Shown here in pieces: positions 32,691 to 45,311 of a DNA stretch of 64,000 nucleotides (positions within the stretch are counted from its first letter, which is position 1; the number at the start of each line of letters is the position of its first letter). The position numbers were made by a program, and so were the translations under genes. A model generated the notes under the pieces. That model saw only the letters and a program-made list of their open reading frames with translations, was not told the origin of the DNA and did not search any database. Where the stretch lies: NCBI RefSeq assembly GCF_002127325.2, contig NC_035436.2:29601163-29665162 (forward strand). Direction: 5' to 3'. The DNA comes from Helianthus annuus. Lineage: Eukaryota > Streptophyta > Magnoliopsida > Asterales > Asteraceae.

Positions 32691-35233
32691 ATCATCTCGT
32701 CCATGTTCTATTCAACCCTGATACTTTTTGAAACCGAACTTGTTGTGGAATCGGCTGATGGCAAGTCAATTGAAGCCTCGTATGTACGTTGTGATGCAAA
32801 CTCGACCTTGTGAGACAAGTTTTCGACATCGACCTTCCTTTTGCTATCCTTGATAGTTTCGATATAGTAGTTAGTATGGATTAGTTATCCAGATACCGTG
32901 CAGATATACCCTGTGAGAAGAAAATTTTGCATGTCCTTCTCCCTAGTGGAGAATTGTTATCGGTTCTAAAGCGTCAGAGTGGTGCAAAGGTTAGCGCCAT
33001 TTCAGTTGTGGAAGCCCATAAGCGTCTACGGAGGGATGACCCCGCTATGTTAGCACTCGATACTGATGTTAAGGCTAAGGAAAAGAGGATCGAGTATCCA
33101 CCAATTGTTCATGATTGCTCCCTATGTGCTACAAGAAGAACTATCAGGTTTGCCTCCACATCATCAGGTGGAATATCAGATTGGTATCATGCCAGAGACA
33201 GCCCTGATTACTCAAACTCCTTACTGTCTTGCACCAGGAGGGTTGCAAGAACTGTCTAATTAACTACAAGAATTGTTGGACAGGAGTTTTGTCGGACCTA
33301 GTTTTTCGCTTTGGGAATCCCCAGTTATGTCCGTGAAGATAAGCCTTTTCGTATATGTATTGATTATCGAGAACTCAACAAGGTGACAGTCAAGAACCAT
33401 TTTCCTCGACCATGTATTTACAATCTGTCGACCCGTTACGAGGATCAAGCTCCCATTCACGAATTGACTAACGAACGAACTATCATCAGATGGAAGTTCA
33501 AGGGGAGGGTGTTCCTAAATGGCATATCGAACGCAGTGCGGCCATTACGACTTTCCATGACCATTGGGTTAATCACCAAACCAGCGGCTTTATGGACCAC
33601 ATGAATCGACCGTGTTTATTGAGGACGTTTTGAATCATTTTCAGGAGAAAAGGAACACCATGGGCGGCATTTGTATCTTATCTTGGAGCTTCCGAGGGAG
33701 GAGCCACTCCACGCGAAGTTTTGTAAAGTGTAACTTCTAGATTTAACTTGGAGGCATTACATGGATGGTACCAAATGCACTACTTAGACCGATCACAAGG
33801 GCCTCCCGTGTACCCTTGTTTCGAATGAACTAAACATGTGATGGCATTGCAGGATGGAACTTTTGAATGATTTTGACTATGAAACCTAAACGTATACGAG
33901 CCTCGCAGCACACCATCGACTCTAACCTACCTGATCAGGTCCGTCTTGCTCGAACCTAAGCGTTGAAGGACGAGAACCTCCCAGCTGAATCCGTGCGGGG
34001 CATGGAAAAACGACTTGTAACTAAAATCGGGCGATACCCACTACCTCATGGATCAAATATGGGTCTCACTACACAGCCATCCTAGGGAACTTGTGTTGGG
34101 CAAAGCACATGAGCCTCGATATTCTGCTCGTCTGGGTTTGATAGAATGTCTTAGGATCTAAGGTTCTTGTACTAGTGACCAGGCATGAAGACCAACATAG
34201 CAATGTGTGTCGACGATGTTGACTTGTGCGAAATTCAAGGTGGAATATCAGAAACCCTCTGGTTCGGGTAAGCAACCGGAAACACCCATACGGAAATGAG
34301 AACAGGCTACGATGGAATTTGTCACTAGACTACCTAAAACAAAAAACGGAAACAATATCACCTGGGTGATCGTTGATTGTCTCATGTAACCAGTACACTT
34401 TCTTGCAATCAAGGAAAATTGACAAGTCTTTGTATCTTGTGAGTAATTACTTGTGAGGGGCGGTGTTTTTTTTAGGCACGGGGTGCCAACTCATGTTACC
34501 TCTGATTTTGATCTATACCTGATTTAAGCCGGGCAATACACAACACCCTTGGCTCATGTCTAGACATGGGCATTGCTTATCACCATAGGATAAACAGTCA
34601 GAGTAAACAAACCCTCCTGACACTCGAAGACATGCTGCGAGCATGTGTGTGATTGACTTTAGCAAGAGTTAGAAGGACACTTACCTTTGGTTGAGTTCTA
34701 CTGCAGCCGTTACTGTTCTAGTATTCATACAGCTCTGTTTGATGCATTGCATGGAAAATAATGCTGATCTCCTTGTTGGATTAAGGTGGGTGACAACCTA
34801 ATCACAGGTCCAGGACTTGTACTTGAAACCTCTGAGAAGATTGTTTAGATCGGGAATCGTATGGCGGCAACGCGTGACCGCCAGGAAAGCTAAAAAGCTT
34901 AGCAACGCTGGGAGTTCGCTGCAGGCGAACGTGTCATGGTTGAAAGTTTCACCCTGGGAGGGTGCAGTGCACTTTGGGAAGCATGGCAAGATGAATTTAC
35001 GACACGTTGAGCCATTCAAAATTCTGGAAAGAATCAGTGACACAGTCTACAAACTCGAGTTACCCGACGAATTCGGTAACGTTTACGATATCATTTATGT
35101 CTTGGATCTAACGAAGTGTTTGTTCGATGAAACACTTGCGATACCTTTAATAGAGCCTAATATTTACGATGAGTGGCAGTTACCGAGGAATCCATTAAAA
35201 ACGCAGGCTAGGAAGTCAAGGTACGTCATCTAA
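32690..35233 (+). pseudogene. E2 pol (protease, RT, integrase) heavily decayed
   Basis: Protease-like sequence is near 32690-32900. RT fragments include [20 protein letters not shown] at about 33353-33412 and GLPPHHQVEYQIG near 33150. Integrase traces include WVIVD near 34360. The C-terminus at 34817-35233 is the best preserved part: LKVSPWEGAVHFGKHGKMN, then EPFKILERISDTVYKLELP (the GPF/Y module with the first residue changed) and LDLTKCL. Everything else is broken by stops and shifts. This is the oldest interior in the window, consistent with E2 hosting five insertions. Confidence 0.85.
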
Positions 35234-35468
35234 GTCGAATCCAAATCGCGAGAGTTCGTTGGAACTCAAGACGTGGACCGGAGTCCATGCGGGAACACAG
35301 AGATTTGATGAAGCTCAAGCACCCTCATTTATTCCCAACTGAGCAATCTAAATCTGAGGCAACTGGTGAATTTGGTGGAGAAATTCCCTTTCAAGTTGGG
35401 GATGATGTGGCACCTGCGGAAAACCCACAGTCATCCTGATCAAATATCTTACGGTAGGTTACTTGTCA

Positions 35469-35504
35469 AATTTCGGGACGAAATTTCTTTCAAGTTGGGG
35501 ATGA
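35469..35504 (+). promoter_or_regulatory. E2 pre-PPT hairpin and purine tract
   Basis: The inverted repeat AATTTCGGGACGAAATT (35469-35485) is followed by an imperfect purine tract AGTTGGGGATGA that ends at the LTR start 35505. An almost identical CTTTCAAGTTGGGGATGATG lies about 97 bp upstream (from about 35390), so this end was partly duplicated. Confidence 0.75.
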
Positions 35505-37641
35505 TGTGACACCTCGAGACTTCAAGGCCTTTCGTTTACGCATTACTCATTCCACAATTCATTTGATGTTGTATCTTGTGTATGACATTATAATGATTAA
35601 TGTATTGTCACTTTGGGTGTTGCATGAAAACTTAATTGTGTAATGTTTAGTCATATCAAATTTATGTGTAACTTTGATTGAATAACACTAGCGATGAAGA
35701 TTAGATCTTGGTCACAACCCACTCTTCGTTCCCCTTCGATGAAGATTGAAGGTTCGTCAGCACTCGGTCTCGACGAAGATCCACTCTTCATCAATAAGGG
35801 CCTCAGCCCAGGGAGGTTTACGGCCCAACTATTATTGTTATGTGTTTGTATAACCCTTGTAATCACGAAACGTAAACACAAACCCTAAAGTCTCCTCTCC
35901 ATATTCTCTGTGCGTCGGCAACCTTAGGATTTCAAAGCTTTCTATCTCATTTTGTCTAAACACCTCCGTATCACGGTCAGTAAGTTCTTGATTGAATGGT
36001 TTATGTTTTTTTGGCGATAATTGTCTAGAGTTAATACAGATGTTGTGATCTCTTGCCTAAGGATTCATATTTAGGGTTGTATGTTCCTAGAATTGATGTT
36101 GTGCAACGATAGGGTACGATGATCGTTATGTTGTGATGATTTTGTATGAATATGTGGATTAATTCATGATAGTGTCTTGATCTTATGAACATAATAATCC
36201 ATTAATGATCGGCCGTATGAATGTTAGTTTCATAATTAGGGTGGGTATGATATAAGTGTTTCAATGATTATTGATCAATTAGAATTATATGTGAAATGGA
36301 AACTATTATGTTATGGTGGTTGATGATTGTTCTATTTAGGGTTGTTTAACTTTCAAAGTAACGGGTGGTTGATCTATTGATCCTACAGAAAATGTGTAAC
36401 TGTCATTATGTTATTTAGACTTCGTGGAATGATCTCGACGAACTTCTGGTGTTACTTCGTCACATCTGGTCACGACGAAGGTTAGATACTGCGTCACTGT
36501 GAGTCTTGACGAAGGTTAGATACTTCATCACACTTGGTCTCGACGAAGATAATTCTTCGTCGCTTGGATTCTTCATCGTAGGAGTATATAGACGGAACAG
36601 TGGACAGTTTGGAATGTACGTATTGATGAGTACTTTTGTTTATGAAATACGGTAGTTGCATGATAACCATACTGTTTAATATTAAGTGATATACACATGG
36701 GATGTGGACTTGTATTATAGTTGGGTGTGTGCTTTTCGTATTAGATGCGAACTGTGTAAAATACATGATTTGATTGATTGGGAAACTGATGTTGATTGGT
36801 CACCATGATAGGGTTGGTTGACCAACTTGGAACAGGTAATGTAATGTAACATACCGAGCAATCTAAGGTGAGTTCACTTCTTTTGAGCATGCGTCACGGT
36901 GGGTAGGACAGTCAAAACAGGTATTCCTAAGAGGAATAGGTCTTTGGGTACATCATTGGGTATTCCTGAGAGGAATAAGTCATTTGGGTAAACTCTGGAA
37001 TGTTGGATAATACATTCACCCTATCACCATTAAGTCCCATCTTGTTTGTTACCTGAGAGGTAACAGGGTATTAGTTGGTAGCACTATCTAGGTTTGGCAT
37101 CCTCACCCCGTACCTGAGAGGACGGGTGTGAACTAATGACCCAGTCACGCCTAATGCTTTGATAGTGGCATTGGGGAAAGGGCAAAAATAATCTAGAGCC
37201 ATCTTGTACGGTATTGAGTTATTATCAACATTAGTTTAGGAATTGTTATTAAACTGGATTAAACACTTGGTAACCAAACGTTTTCATAAAACGGTGAACT
37301 CACTAGCGTTGTCTGATACACTTGTGTGCATGCTCGCAGGTTATAGATATGTGGAACGTGGAACTTACTGTTCGGGATGCTGGAGTGGTCATGAGTCGAG
37401 ACACAAGGAATCATGAGACGAGTCTATTAACTTTCACACGCTTGGTTTACTAAATACCTAACTGATGGTTTATGCTTCCGTTGAATACGTTGAGTTATAC
37501 TTTCTGTATTGTAATACTTATTCATAATAAATGAAAGTTTTTATTTAAATCGTGTATGAGTTCAATGTGATTGGTGGCTAGATCCTCGTACGTCACCCGC
37601 CTCGCGGGGGTTCCCGCATGTGCTAATTTGGGGGTGTGACA
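35505..37641 (+). repeat. E2 3' LTR (2,137 bp), intact
   Basis: Begins TGTGACACCTCG and ends GGGGGTGTGACA. It provides the empty-site reference for every insertion in the 5' LTR. It contains the GACGAAG hairpins (36474-36561) and the four TGAGA-type hairpins (36922-37128). The last 462 bp (37180-37641) is repeated at 41800-42261 and 61085-61546. Confidence 0.9.
36922..37128 (+). repeat. Four TGAGA-type hairpins (E2 3' LTR copy)
   Basis: Hairpin 1 at 36922-36938 has loop TAAGA. Hairpin 2 is at 36961-36977. Hairpin 3 at 37048-37064 has the GTTACC/GGTAAC stem. Hairpin 4 lies at about 37104-37128 with one extra C in its left arm. The stems are kept, which supports a structure predating LTR divergence. 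Confidence 0.7.
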
Positions 37642-37794
37642 TGTGTATTTTGCCAAGTATTGGTGGCGTATTCCGGTGTGTATTTATACGTACGAGAATA
37701 CGTATTTTTATTGTATTTATTAAGTATTCTTATACTTAATTCTTGTATTTAATTTTCGGGAATATTATTTTTAACCAAAAGATTTACCAATTTT

Positions 37795-37849
<55 letters not shown>

Positions 37850-40256
37850 TTTAAGAAACTTTTATAGAAAATTATTTACAATTCTTCAATGGCAAAAATA
37901 TTTATATCTTCATATAAACGTCAAAAATAATATATTTTCAATTTTAACTTAGAAAATATTTATAAATCCATTTTTCACCCCAAAATAATATATTCTAAAT
38001 TTATTTAAGAAAATATATATTTTCTCCAAAAATATTAAATTTTCTAATTGTTCAAGAAATCATATATATTTTCTTTACCCAAAATATTATATTTTCTCCT
38101 TGACAAAATATGATATATTTTTGTAGTAATTATAAAAATCATATTTTTCGTTTCCTTGGTTTCCAAAATACCGTTTTACTCACTTGTCAAAATATATATA
38201 AATTTAATTCCGGAATATTTTGTAGTTGATATTCCTTGTTCGGTTTATCCAATTTTTGGGTATAAATTATATTTTTATTTTCTTGGAATATTGGTAATAT
38301 TTTGTTTTATAATTCTTGGTATTTTGGTAAGTTATATTATTTCAAGTCCTAAAATAAAATAACTAATACACATAATATACAAGTAATCACACAAACTGTG
38401 ACATCTAAATATATTTTTTCCTAAATACATATTTAGTCACTTTTATTTATCAAAAAACAACCTCCAACATTTATAATTTTCGTAACAAAAACTATGGCAA
38501 ATTTTATATGAAAAATCATTGTTAAAATTCACTTGCAAACACTTGTTTAAATATATTTTTCTAAGTGTTTAAATTTTTGAAAAATTTTGCCATAGTTTCC
38601 CCTTAAAAATGGAGGTTTACTTGCTTTCAAAGCATATCATTTTCTTTTAAAATCATCATCAATCACCAACAACTCATTCAACACTTACCACATGCCAAAA
38701 TCATGCCATTTATACTACTTCATGAACTTGAAATTTTGTAAAAATTTGTCATAACTAAGTATGTTGTTAAGTAAGCTTAGTTACCCTTAAAAGTGTGGTT
38801 ATTTGTTTGTAAATATCATTCTTGTAAATTTTAGACTTTCACAACTTGTAAAATGATTTTTCTAAAAATCATTCTTTTGAATTTTTCTTGTTAACAACAT
38901 ATTTCTACACTTGATTTAAGACTAAAACATGGTTAGTTACTTTGAAAATCATAACTATGTAAATCTTGTAATTAAACTTGATTTTTTGAGAATACTACTT
39001 TTTTCAAATCGTTTATGTATAAGACTAATAACATGTATTCATCATCATCTTACACAAAATCATCTTTGTTTTCAAGTTCATGTGAAACATAAAGGGTGAT
39101 CATCTTGATTTTTCACAAGATCATCCTCTCACTTGCAAGATCATGTGTTGAATCACAATCTAGCAAGTTTCATATGATAATTAACATCATAAACACAAAT
39201 AATCAACAATCAAGAAGCACACATACACTAAAACAACAATGATTCTTATGATTTAGAGCTTTATATTAAGAGTTATGTTCTTGATTCTTTATGATCTTTG
39301 TGATTAACCATCTTACATATACTTTTAACCAACATAATAAGAAGTAAAATGAGATTATGAGGGTCTTACTACTAGCACAAGGCTAGGGAAGTGTTCAAAG
39401 TTGATGAAGATGATAAACTTGGTGGTTAAAAGCTCTAGAGAAAGGTCCTTCCACTTCTAATGGCACCAAGCTCCTTAGTTAAGCTCCTTACACCTTTGTA
39501 GCACCTTGGATTGAATGATCAAGACTTGAAAGAGGTGTGTGTGTGGTCTCGGTCGTGAGGGAGGAGAAGAGAGTGAGAGAGTTAAGTGTGGTGTGTTTGT
39601 GAAAATGAAGAGTTATGAGATCTTATGGTTTATTTAAACAACAGTGCCTCTAGTGAAAATTTGGTGTTCCTGGTAGTGTCCGGTTGTTCGGTTGATTACC
39701 GGTTCGTTAAAGTGCTAAACTACGCAGTTTAGTGTGTTATATGTTCCCTTTTATGACAGTTTTGATTCCCGACACCTAGGAAGGTATTCTTGACCATTAA
39801 ACTATAATTCCGCATAATATTATGTTGTTTAAAAGCTAATTTTTGCTGAAAATTGCAGAATTCTGCAGTTTATGTGAGTTTTAGGTACTTTCCGGCACTT
39901 AAACTATCACTAGGAAGGCAGTTTCATAATCCTTACTTTCCTACACACTATACTAGGGTAACTCTTGGTTTCTGGCTCATTACGTGTCTCAATACCATGT
40001 CTGTCTGAGTACTGAAATCCCATCAGTACTTATAGTTTGTCTTGTAATTGTTCTAACTTTGTTTCATGCATCATTTGAATCAAAAAGTGTTGCATGCAAT
40101 AATGATATGACATCATGCAATATGTGACGCACATGTATGTGTTATGACAATAATCAGAAAGCATTAGTGTCATTAATTTAGATCAAGCATAGTCTTTAAA
40201 GCACTAATTACTATTAAATTAATGTACGGATACATGGAAATTTGACAGTTGTCACA
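37642..40256 (-). repeat. E6 LTR fragment, copy 1
   Basis: The right end GTACGGATACATGG...TTGTCACA matches the right end of the E5 LTRs (GTACGGATACCTGG...TTATCACA). Internal blocks also match (CAAAGCATATCATTTTCTTTT and GTCCGGTTGTTCGGTTG), so this is a diverged LTR of a related Ty3/gypsy family in minus orientation. The left end is missing because E2 inserted into it. No purine tract follows at 40257, so this is a solo LTR or the 5' LTR of a lost element. A (TA)n tract is at 37801-37849. No gene is supported. Confidence 0.75.
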
Positions 40257-41799
40257 AACAGATGATGCCAAAACACTTCATTATTTATGATCTTTATTTT
40301 CTCATCAACATTTCCCTAACTTGACCCTTGAATTGTAATTCAAAGTTCAGGGAATCATCATCATCCTCATCCCTGCAAAGTTGAAGCTCTAAAGGATCTT
40401 GGAGGTCAGCTACACTAAGACCTAGTGCATCCTCCCTAGATATTTGCTTAACTTCTCCACTGGACTTGAGCAAAGTCAATACATGGGTCTTTTGATCAGT
40501 CTTCCACTTTAGTATTTTTTAGTTCAGTGGGTTTCTTGGGAGAGCTTTTATTGTTGATGAGTTTGGAGATGGAGGCTTGCTCATAAACCTTTTTGCTATT
40601 TCTTGTAATTTTGATGAGTCAGGATTCTCTTCAATCATTCTCTTGATGGCCACTTTCATGATGTCAGTTTCTCTTTGTGCATCTTCTTCTTCAACAATCA
40701 ATTTTTGCCTTTTTCTTTGATTTAATGCAATGAGGCAGGTGTCAGATAATGTGAACAAAGTTTTTAAAGAGAGGTTCTGCTGTTGTGACTCATCAGGCTT
40801 TTTGTCTCTGTATGCTGGTTTCTTTGGGACTGTGGGATCTGTTTCTCTTCGTTTTTCAAGCTTTTCATACACCATGTCAGTAGTGTACTGCCTGGACCAT
40901 TTTGATATGGTCTTTGCTAACCCATACTTGGCTGTAACCATCTCTTGCTTCTTTCTTTTGTATTCCAAGGAAAGATCTGCAATTTTCTTTTTGTATTTAC
41001 TCCAATCTGGTGTAGATCTTTTAATACCTGGATCATTTCTAACCCTTTAAATTCTGCTTGTTTCAGCTTTGAGTGCAATGAGTGGCCAGTCTTTAAATTG
41101 TTCAACCTTAGCAGGATAGAACTTGCCTCTCATGATCAGGTCTAAGAGATCTTTTCTCATCTCTTTTTGTAGGTCAGTATTTAGTGGTAAATTAGACATC
41201 TCTTTGCTTAAGTGTGTTGCATAATCTTCTAGTTTCTTGACTTCGCTAAGCAGATGTTGCATTTGACTTCAGATGCTACTATCATTCTCTCCCTGACCTT
41301 CATACTTGGCTTGTAATTCAGCTTGCTTTACTTTGAGTTTTAAATACTCGTCCAAGTTCTTTGGTGGTCTGAAACCACAGAGAGTAGGGAATTTTCTTTT
41401 TGCAGGATCATCCACTGTATAGAATTGCCTCATTTCATTCTTGATTGCATGTAACTCCAGTGGATAATTTGCTACTAATGGAACAACCCTTGCAGGATCA
41501 TGTCCTTCAAGTGTTTTTGGATCAGTGATTGGTTTGCTAATTTTGGAGGAATGAATGGTTGAGGTTTGACTTGATTGAAGGGTGCAGATTATATAGGAGT
41601 TGGTGCTGGTATGTCATAATCATGCACCTGAAACTTCCTTTTTCTGGTATAGACCTTTTTAGGAGAAGGGATTTTTAGTTGGATTGTGGAAGAGGAATGA
41701 CTAAGGCTTGGGAAGGAATATTAAAAGTAGTGGGTGACTGACCAACAGCTGTTGAAACAACAGGTGTTTCAACCACTGTTGTCATTACAACTGTTGAAA
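40257..41799 (-). pseudogene. Unrecognised lysine/glutamate-rich coding remnant, copy 1
   Basis: Read on the minus strand from 41799, several frames join into about 480 codons. The N-part is serine/threonine/proline-rich. Next comes KRKFPTLCGFRPPKNLDEYL (near 41400-41345), then a helical segment (41262-41047: LLSEVKKLEDYATHLSKEM). After that comes a basic coiled-coil-like segment (40968-40519: EYKRKKQEMVTAKYGLAKTI, YEKLEKRRETDPTVPKKPAY) and an acidic end (40479-40294: CRDEDDDDSLNFELQFKGQV). Stops such as those after AETSRI and before SQMQHL are shared with copy 2, so it was already dead before the triplication. I recognise no domain. It could be the accessory or gag-like frame of a retroelement or a captured host fragment. 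Confidence 0.55.
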
Positions 41800-42261
41800 G
41801 GGCAAAAATAATCTGGAGCCATCTTGTACGGTATCGAGTTATTATCAACATTAGTTTCGGAATTATTATTAAACTGGATTAAACACTCGGTAACCAAAGG
41901 TTTTCATAAAACGGTGAACTCACCAGCGTTGTCTGATACACTTGTGTGCATGCTCGCAGGTTATAGATATGTGGAACGTGGAACTTGTTGTCTGGGATGC
42001 TGGAGTGGTCATGAGTCGAGACACAAGGAATCATGAGACGAGTCTATTAACTTTCACACGCTTGGTTTACTAAATACCTAACTGATGGTTTATGCTTCCG
42101 TTGAATACGTTGAGTTATACTTTCTGTATTGTAATACTTATTCATATTAAATGAAAGTTTTTATTTAAATCGTGTATGAGTTCAATGTGATTGGTGGCTA
42201 GATCCTCGTACGTCACACGCCTCGCGGGGGTTCCCGCATGTGCTAATTTGGGGGTGTGACA

Positions 42262-42831
42262 TGTGTATTTTGCCAAGTATTGGTGGCGTATTCCGGTGTG
42301 TATTTATACGTACGAGAATACGTATTTTTATTATATTTATTAAGTATTCTTATACTTAATTCTTGTATTTAATTTTCGGGAATATTATTTTTAACCAAAA
42401 GATTCACCAATTTTACATCCTATATATATATATATATATATATAGGGGATCGCTAGAATGAAACCACATCGAGTTGTAAGAACCACGAGAACTACACCCC
42501 ACGGAGGGGCGTTGGCCGCGATTTTTTTTACAAGTAGATGTGTGCATTATAAACACGGCCGTAAAAAATCACGGTGAACGCCCCTCCGTGGGGTGTAGTT
42601 TTTTACACCTCAAGTTTGGTGTTTTTTAATTTTTTTTCTTTTTTCTTTTTTTTTCACCAAACTTGAGGTGTAAAAAACTACACCCCACGGAGGGGCGTTC
42701 GCCGTGATTTTTTACGGCCGTGTTTATAATGCACACATCTACTTGTAAAAAAAAAATCGCGGCGAACGCCCCTCTGTGGGATGTAGTTCTCGCGGTTCTT
42801 ACAACTCGAGGTGGTTTTCATTCTAGCGGCT

Positions 42832-42897
<66 letters not shown>

Positions 42898-45311
42898 TTT
42901 AAGAAACTTTTATAGAAAATTATCTACAATTCTTCAATGGCAAAAATATTTATATCTTCATATAAACCTCAAAAATAATATATTTTCAATTTTAACTTAG
43001 AAAATATTAATAAATCCATTTTTCACCCCAAAAAATAATATATTCTAAATTTATTTAAGAAAAAATATATTTTCTCCAACAATATTATATTTTCTAATTG
43101 TTCAAGAAATCATATATATTTTCTTTACCCAAAATATTATATTTTCTCCGTGACAAAATATGATATATTTTTGTAGTAATTATAAAAATCATATTTTTCA
43201 TTTCCTTGGTTTCCAAAATACCGTTTTACTCACTTGTCAAAATATATATAAATTTAATTCCGGAATATTTTGTAGTTGATATTCCTTGTTCGGTTTATCC
43301 AATTTTTGGGTATAAATTATATTTTTATTTTCTTGGAATATTGGTAATATTTTGTTTTATAATTCTTGGTATTTTGGTAAGTTATATTATTTCAAGTCCT
43401 AAAATAATATAACTAATACACATAATATACAAGTAATCACACAAATTGTGACATCTAAATATATTTTTTCCTAAATACATATTTAGTCACTTTTATTTAT
43501 CAAAAAACAACCTCCAACATTTATAATTTTTGTAACAAAAACTAAGGCAAATTTTATATGAAAAATCATTGTTAAAATTCACTTGCAAACACTTGTTTAA
43601 AAATATTTTTCTAAGTGTTTAAGTTTTTGAAAAATTTTGCCATAATTTCCCCTTAAAAATGGAGGTTTCCATGCTTTCAAAGCATATCATTTTCTTTTAA
43701 AATCATCATCAATCACCAACAACTCATTCAACACTTACCACGTGCCAAAATCATGCCATATATACTACTTCATGAACTTGAAATTTTGTAAAAATTTGTC
43801 GTAACTTAGTATGTTGTTAAGTAAGCTTAGTTACCCTTAAAAGTGTGGTTATTTGTTTGTAAATATCATTCTTGTAAATTTTAGACTTTCACAACTTGTA
43901 AAATGATTTTTCTAAAAATCATTCTTTTAAATTTTTCTTGTTAACAACATATTTCTACACTTGATTTAAGACTAAAACATGGTTAGTTACTTTGAAAATC
44001 ATAACTATGTAAATCTTGTAATTAAACTTGATTTTTTGAGAATACTACTTTTTTCAAATCGTCTATGTATAAGACTAATATCATGTATTCATCATCATCT
44101 TACACAAAATCATCTTTGTTTTCAAGATCATGTGAAACATAAAGGGTGATCATCTTGATTTTTCACAAGATCATCCTCTCACTTGCTAGATCATGTGTTG
44201 AATCACAATCTAGCAAGTTTCATATGATGATTAACATCATAAACACAAATAATCAACAATCAAGAATCACACATACACTAAAACAAAAATGATTCTTATG
44301 ATTTAGAGCTTTATATTAAGAGTTATGTTCTTGATTCTTTATGATCTTTGTGATTAACCATCTTACATATACTTTTAACCAACATAATAAGAAGTAAAAT
44401 GAGATTATGAGGGTCTTACTACTAGCACAAGGCTAGGGAAGTGTTCAAAGTTGATGAAGATGAACTTGGTGGTTAAAAGCTCTAGAGAAAGGTCCTTCCA
44501 CTTCTAATGGCACCAAGCTCCTTAGTTAAGCTCCTTACACCTTTGTAGCACCTTGGATTGAATGATCAAGACTTGAAAGAGGTGTGTGTGGTCTCGGTCG
44601 TGAGGGAGGAGAAGACAGTGAGAGAGTTAAGTGTGGTGTGTTTGTGAAAATGAAGAGTTATGAGATCTTATGGTCTATTTAAACAACAGTGCCTCTAGTG
44701 AAAATTTAGTGTTCCGGGTAGTGTTCGGTTGTTCGGTTGATTACCGGTTCGTTAAAGTGCTAAACTACGCAGTTTAGTGTGATTTATGTTCCCTTTTATG
44801 ACAGTTTTGATTCCCGACACCTAGGAAGGTATTCTGGACCATTAAACTATAATTCTGCATAATATTATGTTGTTTAAAAGCTAATTTTTGCTGAAAATTG
44901 CAGAATTCTGCAGTTTATGTGAGTTTTAGGTACTTTCCGGCACTTAAACTATCACTAGGAAGGCAGTTTCATAATCCTTACTTTCCTACACACTATACTA
45001 GGGTAACTCTTGGTTTCTGGCTCATTATGTGTCTCAATACCATGTCTGTCTGAGTACTGAACTCCCATCAGTACTTATAGTTACTTATAGTTTGTCTGAT
45101 AACTGTTCTAACTTTGTTTCATGCGTCATTTGAATCATAAAGTGTTGCATGCAATAATGATATGACATCATGCAATATGTGATGCAAATGTATGTATTAT
45201 GACAATAATCAGAAAGCATTAATGTCATTAATTTAGATCAAGCATAGTCTTTAAAGCACTAATTACTATTAAATTAATGTACAGATACATGGAAATTTGA
45301 CAGTTGTCACA
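42262..45311 (-). repeat. E6 LTR fragment, copy 2
   Basis: Matches 37642-40256 apart from small differences and the palindromic MITE in the TA tract. It ends TTGTCACA at 45311. No gene is supported. Confidence 0.75.
42444..42835. mobile_element. Doubly palindromic foldback MITE (392 bp)
   Basis: The ends AGGGGATCGCTAG and CTAGCGGCTCCCT are inverted repeats. The outer arms 42444-42621 and 42655-42835 pair almost throughout around a 33-base T-rich loop. Within each arm a second inverted repeat exists: ACACCCCACGGAGGGGCGTT occurs, direct or inverted, four times in all. The element sits in a (TA)n tract, so a TA target duplication is likely but cannot be separated from the repeat. Copies 1 and 3 have only the TA tract, which proves insertion here. 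It has no coding capacity and I cannot assign a superfamily. Confidence 0.85.

Larger units (their letters stand above)
37180..41799. repeat. Tandem segmental repeat, copy 1 (4,620 bp)
   Basis: The unit runs from GGGCAAAAATAATC inside the E2 LTR to CTGTTGAAA, after which copy 2 begins with the same GGGCAAAAATAATC. The junction bears a shared GAAAGGGC (37174 region and 41793 region), a microhomology that could have seeded the duplication. The unit holds the E2 LTR end, part of the E6 LTR and the unknown pseudogene. Confidence 0.9.

Noticed and set aside
37801..37849. (TA)n tract as a possible origin or scaffold attachment site
   Set aside because: A simple microsatellite in the E6 LTR that varies in length among the three copies. 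Nothing specific supports another role.
38156..38362. Hydrophobic 68-residue frame repeated at 43206 and 62028
   Set aside because: Looks like a membrane peptide, but it is AT-rich E6 LTR sequence. Its recurrence is explained by the triplication.
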